Translations under genes and position numbers: made by a program
The notes under the pieces: generated by a model
The model's input: the letters and a program-made list of their open reading frames with translations, nothing else
The model's database searches: none
What the model was told of the DNA's origin: nothing
Source of the DNA: Turnera subulata
Taxonomy: Eukaryota; Streptophyta; Magnoliopsida; Malpighiales; Passifloraceae
Direction of reading: 5' to 3'
Length of the DNA: 64,000 nucleotides
Assembly (NCBI GenBank): GCA_028386065.3
Contig: JAKUCV010007469.1
Span: 78,258-142,257, forward strand
Shown here: positions 55,351-64,000 of the stretch, one piece after another
Numbering within the stretch: the stretch's first letter is position 1
Layout: each line of letters begins with the position of its first letter

Positions 55351-55729
55351 TATAGACTTATATTTAGAAATGATATAGTTGGGAGAAAGAATCGTTATCA
55401 ACTATATATTTCATTAACATATAAAAATAAGCTTGTACTACCAAAGAATATGTATGTCATATAGATAGTAAGGAAGGATTTATATTATCCCAAGGAAAAA
55501 AATAAGTTAAAACCTGTAAAAACTGAAGAAAGTTCTTGGATGTGTGAGACTAGATCGAGCAAGTCTTAATTTCTTGGGAGAAAATCTAGTGATTATTTAG
55601 TGATCTTTTAAAAAATTACCAAATGAGGAGGAGACATAATGGAAAGGAACACAGATAAGAGAAAAAATAGGTTAAAAGAAAGGAAAACATGAAAAAACAA
55701 AAGAAAAATAATCATATATTTTCTAGGAA
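55351..55729. other. AT-rich, no gene seen
   Basis: Between the LINE tail and the chromovirus target duplication. Nothing recognised. Confidence 0.5.
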
Positions 55730-55734
55730 ATCTG

Positions 55735-56011
55735 TTAGGTATTGAGAGAGAAATTGAGAATTTAGGAGAAGAAACAGAGTAATTCGAGAGAAAGAAAGGT
55801 TAGGAGAGAAAGTAACTGATTTGTGTATTTCCCAAAACTGACTAACAAATCCTCCAGCTCACGGTTATATTGTTACAATATCCGTTACTGGTTAACCAAT
55901 ACACAAGTGACACATGGACTTTCTATTCCAAAGCTTAAAGCTAAACAGACTATATGAATGACAATCACTCAAGGCCAATTGACCTGTCACACAACTAAGT
56001 AAAACACAACA
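55735..56011 (-). repeat. 3' LTR of the chromovirus
   Basis: TGTTAGGTATTGAG to AAAACACAACA on the plus strand. Differs from the partner at 60417-60695 at only a few positions. Confidence 0.93.
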
Positions 56012-56173
56012 ACTTCTCCTCCTTTGAAAACATCCTTGTCTCAAGGATCAAATAAAAACAGAAAATTAAGGTGACAGAAAATAGAATCGGAAGAATAGAA
56101 CGACTTTTTTTTTTTCCATGAACACTTGAACACCAACACAGAAACACTTGAACAGCAGCTGCAGAATCAACAA

Positions 56174-57730
56174 TCAGCTTGCATCAAAGTCTGGAAATTG
56201 TGATCTTATGAATGAATAGTCTTCCGAAGTTGCATCTTCAGGTTCCAGATTCGACCAATGCACCAGTACTTGAGTTACAGCAACATTGTTCCTAGGAACC
56301 ATCTTCCTTGCCAAAATTGCTACTGGAACCACCAAGGTTTGCCCATCTCCACGCAGAATAGGGAGTTTAGTGCATACTGGAACACCTCGCTTAGGGCATT
56401 TCTTTAGTAGTGATACATGAAACACAGGATGTATTTGAGTACCTGGAGGCAATTCAAGCCTATAGGCAACAGGCCCTATCTTCTCCAACACCTTAAATGG
56501 TCCATAGTACTTAGAGCAAAGCTTCAAATTTTTTCTTATAGCAACAGAACTCTGCCGGTAAGGCTGTAACTTCAAGTAAACCAAATCTCCAACCACAAAT
56601 TCTCTCTCTGTTCTGTGCTTATCCTCATAAGTCTTCATCCTATTGCGAGCCTTTTCTAACTGTTCCTTTAATAGCTGCAATGTTTGCTCTCTATTCTTTC
56701 CCCACTCCTCTATAGCTGCTACTGTGGTATTGAAAGGGTCAATGCTATGATGTGGAGGTGGAAACCCATACAAGGCTTGAAAAGGTGACATATTAATGGC
56801 TGAATGATGGCAGGTGTTATACCACCACTCAGCTAAAGGAAGCCATTCTAGCCACTGTGAAGGTTTCTGAGCAATGAAGCAGCGCAAATAAGTCTCAAGA
56901 CACCTATTTAATCTCTCTGTTTGACCATCAGTCTGGGGATGATAAGCTGAACTCATGTGCAACTTCACTTTCAGCTGTTTGAACAACTCACTCCAGAATA
57001 AGCTAGTGAAGATTTTATCCCGGTCAGAGACTATACTTTGAGGCATTTTATCCCGGTCAGAAGAATGAACACTCTCCACCAATTTTCGCTTCAGAGATTC
57101 ATCATTGCCAATATAAAGCTTGTTTTTATAACGCAAGACACCATCACGCAAAGTGAAGTGAGGGAATGCTTGCTGATTTGCATCATTTAATAAGGTGAGA
57201 GCCTCCAACATTGTCTTAGCTTCCTCATCATTAGAATAACTGCCCTTCACATCAGCATACCAATCAGGTATTATGGCCGATATTGCATTACAATAGGCTT
57301 CTGAATGTCCTATCAATGCAGGATTCCTTGAAAAAGTATCAGCCACTACATTATCTCTCCCTTTACGATATTGAATGCGATATGATAAACCCAGCAACTT
57401 AGTCAATCCTTTCTTTTGGATGGCAGTATGCAACTTTTGCTCCAAAAGAAACTTCAAACTCTCATGATCAGTTTTTATAACAAATTCACCTCCTTCCAAG
57501 TAATGTCGCCAACAATCCACTGCCTTCAGAATTGCTAAATATTCCTTTTCACAGATGGATAACCCAGCTGTCCTTGGACTGACACCTTTACTCATATAAG
57601 CTAATGGTCGGCCATTTTGCATCAACACAGCCCCAAATCCTGTATCACAAGCATCTGTTTCCAAAGTAAATGGCTGTGAGAAGTCAGGTAAGGCTAACAC
57701 GGGGGCTGTAATCATCGCCACTTTCAAAGA
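56174..57730 (-). pseudogene. Chromovirus RNase H, truncated integrase and chromodomain region
   Basis: RNase H: FTLETDACDTGFGAVLMQ, ICEKEYLAILKAV and KTDHESLKFLL. After FSRNPAL and a linker (YKNKLYIGNDESLKRKLVESVHSS), the HHCC zinc site and the first third of the integrase core are deleted. It resumes at MPQSIVSDRDKIF (second Asp) and TDGQTERLNRCLE (Glu). Then GDLVYLKLQPYRQ, YYGPFKVLEKIGPVAYRL and PVFHVSLLKK, and a C-terminal chromodomain-like end (VLVHWSNLEPEDATSEDY). Open for 517 codons to 56174. Chromodomains steer integration toward particular chromatin in the family; without the first core Asp this copy cannot integrate. Confidence 0.9.
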
Positions 57731-58822
57731 TTAAAAGGCATTCTCTGCAACTTCATTCCAATGGAAAGCATCTTTCTTTGTCAACTCAGTCAATGGTTTG
57801 CAAATGACACCATATCCTTTAACAAATTTTCTATAGTACCCTGTAAGTCCCAGAAAGGATCTGAGTTCTTTTAAAGTTTTTGGTCTAGGCCATTGAGCCA
57901 TAACTTCAATCTTCTTAGGATCAGTAACCACTCCACCTGCTGTAATGATATGGCCAAGGTACTCTACACTATCTTGTGCAAAAGAACACTTGGACCTCTT
58001 AGCAAATAGTTGTTGTTCTCTGAGTATCATAAAGACTTGGTTCAAATGGTTTTTATGGGAGGCCAAATCAGGGCTGTAAACAAGGATGTCATCAAAGAAT
58101 ACTAAAACAAATTTGCGCAGGAATGGGGCAAAAATAGAATTCATCAAAGCTTGGAATGTTGCAGGTGCACTTGTAAGGCCAAAAGGCATGACTCTAAACT
58201 CAAAATGGCCATGGTGGGTTCTGAAAGCAGTTTTAGGTATATCATTAGGGTCCATTCGAATCTGGTGATAACCAGATCGGAGGTCTATTTTAGAGAAGAA
58301 TTTGGCTTTCCCTAACTCATCCAACAAATCATCAACCATAGGTATAGGGAATTTGTTTTTGATGGTCTTATCATTGAGTTGTCGATAGTCTATACACATT
58401 TGCCAGCTTCCATATTTCTTTTTAACCAACAACACAGGGGAAGAAAAAGGGCTTTGGCTTGGCTGAATAATTGTGGAAGCTAACATCTCAGAAATTTGTT
58501 TTTCAATTTCGTTTTTTTGTTCATGTGTGTGTCTGTAGGGTCTAAGATTTATGGGTTCAGTGTTTGGTTGTAAAAGAATCTTGTGATCATGGTTACGGGT
58601 TGGATGCAAGGAAGTGGGTTCAACAAATAAGTCTTGATACTCAGATAACAATTCAGCAATACATGGAGGCACAAGTTCAGAAGTAGAAGTACCTTCAATC
58701 GAGAACAATTGAGTTAACATAAATTCAGCTTCTAGGTCTTTTGTGTTGCAACATTTATGCACAGCCTCTACCGAAATAAGCTGTAACTCACTACTAGTAT
58801 CCATCTTTCCCACCAACTCCAC
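57731..58822 (-). pseudogene. Chromovirus reverse transcriptase
   Basis: Open frame of 363 codons with [48 protein letters not shown] and the catalytic [10 protein letters not shown] (F-D-D form common in Ty3/gypsy), then [11 protein letters not shown] and [15 protein letters not shown] single in-frame TAA at 57731-57733 separates it from RNase H, where the next codon continues the homology. Upstream, 58823-59005 is a degenerate protease region. Confidence 0.92.
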
Positions 58823-59005
58823 TACTTGATTGCCCTTGGTTAATGACAGCTTCGAGTTTTTCCAATCAAAAGAGTGACCTGATTTCCCGTCATTGGTCAG
58901 TTGTGGGTTGTGGTACAGTGTTGATGAATTCAGGTCTTAAGAGTTCAGAGGTCGCTTAAGTTGTGGGAAGTATCTGGTCCATTTCAGAAATGTTCGAACT
59001 ATTGA

Positions 59006-60382
59006 CTAGTAAGAGACGGGTAACCGATGGTACTGGCTATTTCCTCGTCGACCTACATCTCCTTGAGGGTTATCCTTAGCAACAGAGCTACTGAGGTAAC
59101 TTAAAGTGCTCTCACTATCTGCCATTATTAACAGATTCCGACCATTATAAGCACCATCAATCTTCAAGACTCCGGAACCATTAGACAAGGTATGTAATTC
59201 AGGAGTATCTTCTGGAATAGCACCAGAGGATTCAGGTTCCACTGCAACCATTTCCATACCATCAACATCAACTACCTCCAAACCGTCTACTGCTTCGATA
59301 CAATGTAACAACTTCACTTTGCAATGATGACCTGGAGCATACTTATCCCCACATCGAAAGCACAATCCGGCTTTCCTACGTTGCTCAATCAAGGACTGCC
59401 GAGGATGCTCAGTTGGTCTTACCACCAGTGCACGACTAGTGCCTTCCATAGTATCAGAATTGCCGGCACGTGGGCTAGTTACAAAGTAAGGCAAATTCCG
59501 GGGTTGTTGCTTGATTTCTCTTTTCATAGATTGTAAAGAGAGTTCTTGAATCTTGGCTTGTCTAAAAGCCTCTGCCAAAGAACTAGGATGGAGTATCTTA
59601 ACCCACGGCCTCAAATCATCCTTTAATCCAGTGAGAAAGAAGGAAAGATACTCTGATTCTGTAAAGGAAGCCCCCATATCAAGTAACAAGGAACGCAAGC
59701 CCTCAAACTTCTCCTGGTACTCCGAAACAGTCCCTTGCTGCCACAAGAGCTTAAACTCCTCCATAACATCCAAGAATTCACTCATACCAAATCTTTCACA
59801 CAAAGCTTCAGAGAACTCACCCCAAGTCACCACTGGTTTCTCAGCGAGAAAACCATGGAACCACAAATCTGCTTTTCCATCAAGATACATTGAAGCAATC
59901 TCCAATTTCTGATCCTCCTCTATCTTATAGAAATCAAAATATTTCACACACTTACGCAACCAGCCCTTTGGGTTCTCACCAGAAAAAGGCATAATAAACA
60001 GCTTAGAAAGCTTAGGGTGAGAAATACCAGATCGATTATCTTTAACAACAGCAACAGGAGCCGCAGTAGTAATAGAACCAACAGTGGCTTCATCGGTGTT
60101 CGATGGACCACCTGATGGTGTAGGTAAGATACCAGGCTCCTCTAGGTTGACGACCGCTGGTTTGGGCTTCGCCGGGGGTGGCTCCCGAGCCGCCGTACCT
60201 GCCATCAAAGCTTGAAGAGACTCAAGTTGCTTCATCATCGTCTCTTGTTGAGAATAGAGCTGGTCTTGTTTGGAAGTGAGCTCATCCCGGTTCTTCGCCG
60301 CGGCTGTTTGCAAATCCGATACGCATTTCTCGAGAGAGCGCACTTGATCTTCAACGGTACCCAAGCGATTATTCGCCACCAT
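59006..60382 (-). pseudogene. Chromovirus gag and zinc knuckle, damaged protease
   Basis: ATG at 60382, 34 bp below the LTR. An N-terminal coiled coil (about residues 8-60, VEDQVRSLEKCVSDL) and a Pro-rich linker precede the gag domain (MPFSGENPKGWLRKCVKYF, LDGKADLWFHGFL, EYQEKFEGL, YLSFFLTGL). The zinc knuckle CFRCGDKYAPGHHC is complete. The protease entry reads IMADSESTLSYL, where the family has D-S-G, so the catalytic Gly is replaced by Glu. The frame is lost at 59006. Confidence 0.9.
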
Positions 60383-60416
60383 TGTTAGTGGCCAGATCGG
60401 AGCTCCGCTACCAAGT

Positions 60417-60695
60417 TGTTAGGTATTGAGAGAGAAATTGAGAATTTAGGAGAAGAAACAGAGTAATTCGAGAGAAAGAAAGGTTAGGAGAGAGAGTAAC
60501 TGATTTGTGTATTTCCCAAAACTGACTAACAAATTCTCCAGCTCACGGTTATATTGTTACAATATCCGTTACTGGTTAACCAATACACAAGTGACACATG
60601 GACTTTCTATTCCAAAGCTTAAAGCTAAAAAGACTATATGAATGACAATCACTCAAGGCCAATTGACCTGTCACACAACTAAGTAAAACACAACA
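60417..60695 (-). repeat. 5' LTR of the chromovirus
   Basis: Partner of 55735-56011. Followed on the minus strand by AC and the primer site TTGGTAGCGGAGCT (60414-60401). Confidence 0.93.
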
Positions 60696-60700
60696 AAATC

Positions 60701-60837
60701 CAGTGTGTGGGCACGTCCCTGATTAAAATTAATTGTTTATTTGAGGGAGAAAACAACTAAAGCAAGGAAAACCTTATAAAAATTATCGGCCTCATGATAT
60801 ATATATAAATTAAAGTGTTCAGCTTGCTTTCAGAGCG
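60701..60837 (+). repeat. Block B, resumed 3' flank of the peptide gene
   Basis: TTTATTTGAGGGAGAAAACA, AGCAAGGAAAACCTTATAAA and TTAAAGTGTTCAGC match 11927-12035. This shows that 54095-60720 was inserted into block B. Confidence 0.85.
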
Positions 60838-60847
60838 TAATTGGAAT

Positions 60848-61318
60848 GGAGTAATCCCAATTTTCATCCTTATATTTGTCGTTTTAGACATTTTTCATCC
60901 TTGTCTTGAATTTTCGAGATATTTTTTCATTTTTTGCCGATTTTCTGCAAAAAAATGCTTACATGTCATTTTTTACATGTTCGAAAACGAGAAAAAAACC
61001 ACATTGAAAATTTTTTCCAGCCGGCCTAACGTGTCAGTTTTTAAGTTTCATATTTGGGGGATTGGGTGGATAACAGTTGATGGAAACGGAGGTGTTTTCG
61101 TCATTGGCAAAACGGGAAAGGGCGGTGTGATTTGGGTTGGGTGTTTTCAGTTTGTGTAGGCCCACAAAATTAACATGTCAAGCATTTTTTGTGTGAAAAA
61201 TTGGCAGAAAACGACAAATGTCCTGAAAATTCAACAGGAGGATGAAAAAAGTTCTTTTTGTAACATAATGGAGAATGTCCAAAATGACAAACGTGTGGAA
61301 TAAAAATATGATTAGTCC
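60848..61318. mobile_element. Mutator-like foldback element, 471 bp
   Basis: Ends GGAGTAATCCCAATTTT and, inward from the right, GGACTAATCATATTTTT. Flanks TAATTGGAAT (60838-60847) and TAATTCGAAT (61319-61328) match at 9 of 10. The arms are long: left 60848-60970 (TTTGTCGTTTTAGACATTTT) and right 61150-61318 (inverted TTTGTCATTTTGGACATTCT) pair imperfectly. No transposase. A TSD of 9-10 bp points to Mutator-like transposition. Confidence 0.75.
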
Positions 61319-61328
61319 TAATTCGAAT

Positions 61329-61855
61329 TGAACTACTATATACCAGTTGGTTATCGGTTCTTCACCGCAGGAAAGTAAGTAATACCTAATATATGTGTAT
61401 ATATTGTAATTTTCAACTTAACAATAAGAAACTATCATAGAGATAAAAGAAATACGGACTCTAATATTATAATTTACAATGTCATCAATTTATATGTGAA
61501 TCATATATATATTTTCATAATCTACTTCATAAAATATTAGCTAAACTAAGTCTCTCTAAGCACCATATATATATAGTTTTTGTTTACTTAAATCAGTCTC
61601 TCTGAATCCAAAGCGAAAGTTAATGAACATAAGGAGCACATATCCGAGACCACTTCCTTCTTTGTACCCCATAGTCAAAGTTATGGATATATGGAGTGCA
61701 CATATAACAAAAAAATATATACCATTTGAGCGTACCTTTCACTTCTTGAACTTGATTATGAAGCTTTTTTCCCTTTCTTGTTGAACTAATTTAGATATTC
61801 ATGTTCAAAAACTACAATTCACGGGAACACATTTTTTTTTATAGTATCACAGGTA
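61329..61855. other. Distal block B, no gene
   Basis: 61630-61830 resembles 13915-14110 (GATATTCATGTTCA, ACCTTTCACTTC). 61329-61600 has no counterpart and nothing recognised. Confidence 0.6.
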
Positions 61856-61865
61856 CATAGTAAAA

Positions 61866-62173
61866 TGGATAAAGTAGATTTTGGGTCCCTGTACTCCTTT
61901 TAGATTTTAAATGTGGTCATTATACTTAATTTTCATAGATTTTGGTCTTTGTATTCTATGTTTTCATTAAATTTGTTACTTCTGCACACGTGTCATCGTT
62001 CAATTGGTCTAATTTAAATCCCATGACTTAACCAATCAAATGATGACACGGGTCTGAAAGTACTAAATTTAATAAAAACATGGAGTTCAAGGACTAAAAT
62101 CCATAAAAATTGATTACAGTGACCACATCCAAAATTCGAGGCCAATACAAAGATAAAAAAATCCATTTTATCC
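61866..62173. mobile_element. Mutator-like foldback MITE, 308 bp, exact 10-bp TSD
   Basis: CATAGTAAAA at 61856-61865 and 62174-62183 flanks the element. Nearly the whole element is one imperfect hairpin: left arm GGATAAAGTAGATTTTGGGT..., right arm inverted GGATAAAATGGATTTTTTTA..., with matching inner words (ATGTGGTCA, TTTTCATTAAATTT against TTTTTATTAAATTT, CGTGTCATC) meeting near 62020. No coding capacity. Confidence 0.85.
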
Positions 62174-62183
62174 CATAGTAAAA

Positions 62184-62599
62184 CTTAGGTCAAAGAAACT
62201 CCAATGCAGTATTTTTTTTTATGCATGTGCACTTGATTATTGATGCAAACCTATCAATTCTGCAACATATTAATAAAACATAAGTCAAAGAAACTCCAAT
62301 GCAGTTTAAGTATATAAAAGGGATAATTTAAAAATATAAATATAGAAAAAGAACGAACTAATAGTACGTGTATCAAAAAAAAAATTAATATACTAGTCCA
62401 AGTCTACAAATGATGCAAAAACTGAATAATTAGTTCTTTCGACAAAAAAATGATGCAAAAAAAGAAAGCTCACAAAAGCTGTCCACCTCGATTTCTTACG
62501 CAATAAGCATAACAAGGATTTTTGTTGGGTACCACACATTTTTTCATGGGCGTATATAGAAATCTTTGATACTTCTATTCTGAGTGGAATTTTGAAGAG
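62184..62599. other. Distal block B repeats, no gene
   Basis: GTCAAAGAAACTCCAATGCAG occurs at about 62192 and 62285, with a TTGATGCAAAC-type repeat between, like 14120-14350. The rest is AT-rich with nothing recognised. Confidence 0.55.
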
Positions 62600-64000
62600 A
62601 GTTTTTTTTTTTTTTTTTTTTTGAGAAACCCATATTTCATTCATCAGCATGCAGAGAGATCATGCTGCAAAAAATGAGATACAAAGGGGAACAACCAAAT
62701 CCTAGGTAGAAAAGTCTTCACTTAAATCATATTGCGCTAAACGATGCGCTAATTGGTTTGTTGTTCCTGAAGAATAAACGACAGTACAAGAATGAAAAGA
62801 ATCAATTAAATGTGAAACATCTTGAAAGAAAAGACGAGCTCGATAATGCGGAAAGGAATAGTGTCGTAAAGCCTGCACAATAGAATGGCAATCAATCTCC
62901 CATATAAAACTTGTAATGGACCGCTGCCGCAGCAATTGAAGAGCAAAAAATCCTGCTAGCAGTTCGGCCTCAAGCGCCGTATAAAAGCCCTCAATCTTCT
63001 ACTGAAAGAATCGCGAACCACCATCCCCAAACCAATACTAGAGTGATGAACAGAAGCATCAGTGTTAACTTTCAAAGAACCCAGAGTTGGAGGCTTCCAA
63101 ATAGGAGCGACACAGGACTAGTAGAAGGAGACAAAGTTGCAGCTAGAAGATTGCATTCTCCATTTGATAGTCAACCAGAAAATGACCAGCCTGCATAATA
63201 ATATTGGAAGGATGGAGAGGCGTAGCATGAAAAATGAAGTCATTCCTGGCGCGCAACATAGCCCACAACGTTATAACAAAGACCTCAAAATCAGAAGGAA
63301 TGAGTTGCTGGAGAAGATCGTTAATCCAATCAAGGGAAGTATCAGCAGAAGACACAGGAAGAAATACATAACAAAGCTGCCATGCTGCACCTCCGAACAA
63401 TCCTTAAAGAGATGAATAGCTGTTTCTACTGATTGCGAACAGCAAGGGCAGATAGCAGGGACGTCAAAGTTTCGAGAACGTAAATGCGCTCGAGTAGGTA
63501 AGATATCATGTGTAAACCACCAAAGGAAATGACGAACTTGGGGAGGTAGAAACAAAATCCATATTGTCTTCCATAAAGCATTAGAAGAAGAGGAGATCAG
63601 TCGATTGGAGATTGCATAATGGTAACCACTTTTGACTGTATAACTACCATTAGGAGTATGCAACCAATAGGAAAAAAATCTGATGTGATAGTGGAATTTA
63701 AAGGCGTGGCAAGAATACAATCAGCATCGGAAGAATCAAACTGGTTTAAGATATAATCACGATTCCAACTCCTAATAAAAGGACAAAGGAGAAGGCGCAC
63801 CTTGTTAGATATATAAAAATTGACATTGGATGACGATACTGAATGGACAGAGCCATCTTGGAGCCATTTGTCCTCCATAATCCGGACTGTGCCTCTGTCA
63901 CCAATAAGCTATCCACCACCCCGAATTAGTAAATCCGTACCATGAAGTATACTCCGCCAGACATAACTGGGTCTATAACCCAAAGTGGCATGCATAAAAT
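62600..64000 (-). mobile_element. LINE 3' end (RT C-terminus, zf-RVT, RNase H-like), runs off the window
   Basis: On the minus strand, entering at the window edge: LGYRPSYVWRSILHGTDLL, MEDKWLQDG and the RT C-terminal linker. After a shift come YTVKSGYHYAI and PPQVRHFLWWFTHDILPTRAHL, the zinc motif CPCCSQSVETAIHLFKDC, LWAMLRARNDFIFH, and an RNase H-like domain (VNTDASVHHS, WEIDCHSIVQAL, TNQLAHRLAQYDL) ending at 62702. A T-run at 62601-62622 is its poly(A) tail. Three or more frame breaks. It is in opposite orientation to the other two LINE fragments. Confidence 0.9.

Larger units (their letters stand above)
55735..60695 (-). mobile_element. Ty3/gypsy chromovirus, 4961 bp, complete ends
   Basis: LTRs of 277 bp (55735-56011) and 279 bp (60417-60695) with TG...CA ends, nearly identical, flanked by the exact target duplication AAATC (55730-55734 and 60696-60700). 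On the minus strand: primer site (60414-60401), gag with zinc knuckle, degenerate protease, RT, RNase H, truncated integrase, C-terminal chromodomain-like region, polypurine tract TTCAAAGGAGGAGAAG and 3' LTR. Short LTRs and a chromodomain suggest a Reina-like chromovirus. Defective through deletions and stops. Confidence 0.92.

Noticed and set aside
56174..60382. Endogenous pararetrovirus
   Set aside because: Integrase remnants, flanking LTRs, an exact 5-bp target duplication and a chromodomain-like end make it a Ty3/gypsy chromovirus.

Overview
This is nuclear DNA of a flowering plant, probably a eudicot. Almost all of it is layered transposable elements: Ty1/copia including several Sirevirus-like elements, Ty3/gypsy of Athila-like and chromovirus type, L1-type LINEs, a SINE, and hAT- and Mutator-like non-autonomous elements. 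No bacterial-type operon, rRNA or free-standing tRNA was seen. The only intact-looking host gene is a small secreted six-cysteine (knottin-like) peptide gene at 11270-11557. A second copy at 53407-53727 has an in-frame stop. The species cannot be named from the sequence.

Layout. 1-640 is a degenerate minisatellite; 999-5260 a decayed, 5'-truncated copia element with a 1518-bp LTR; 6690-8397 the 3' end of a Sirevirus-like element. Block A (8830-14480) holds a promoter-only duplicate, a SINE, a hAT MITE, the intact peptide gene and a compound LINE insertion. Block B (48183-62350) is a paralogous copy of block A. It carries the peptide pseudogene and is expanded by a young copia element (48466-53013), a LINE 3' end, a complete chromovirus (55735-60695) and two foldback elements. 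Another LINE 3' end runs off the right edge (62600-64000). The two blocks look like an old tandem duplication of a peptide gene, later pushed apart.

Between the blocks is a nest that can be read in order. A Sirevirus-like element (SIRE-1, 14800-20593, with the rest of its LTR at 47811-48116) was split by an Athila-like gypsy element (20594-47805, minus strand, TSD AAAAG on both sides). The gypsy element was itself split by three further insertions: SIRE-2 (24957-30708, minus), SIRE-3 (31964-39485, plus, with an assembly gap at 33487-34031) and a non-autonomous copia (40481-44000, minus). A hAT element (16375-17523) sits in the SIRE-1 pol with an exact 8-bp TSD.

The most unusual signal is a family of 12-bp perfect palindromes, AACATCGATGTT. 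They come in doublets whose centres are 20-21 bp apart, repeated about every 70-75 bp in arrays of up to nine doublets. Arrays lie in the LTRs and in the pre-3'-LTR regions of SIRE-2 and SIRE-3, and also just behind the primer binding site of the unrelated non-autonomous copia. SIRE-1 has a different repeated hairpin (TATGGTTT...AAACCATA) in the equivalent places. SIRE-2 and SIRE-3 also share an antisense ORF of about 230 codons, combining an unrecognised domain with the first half of a LINE-type endonuclease and ending at the same stop.
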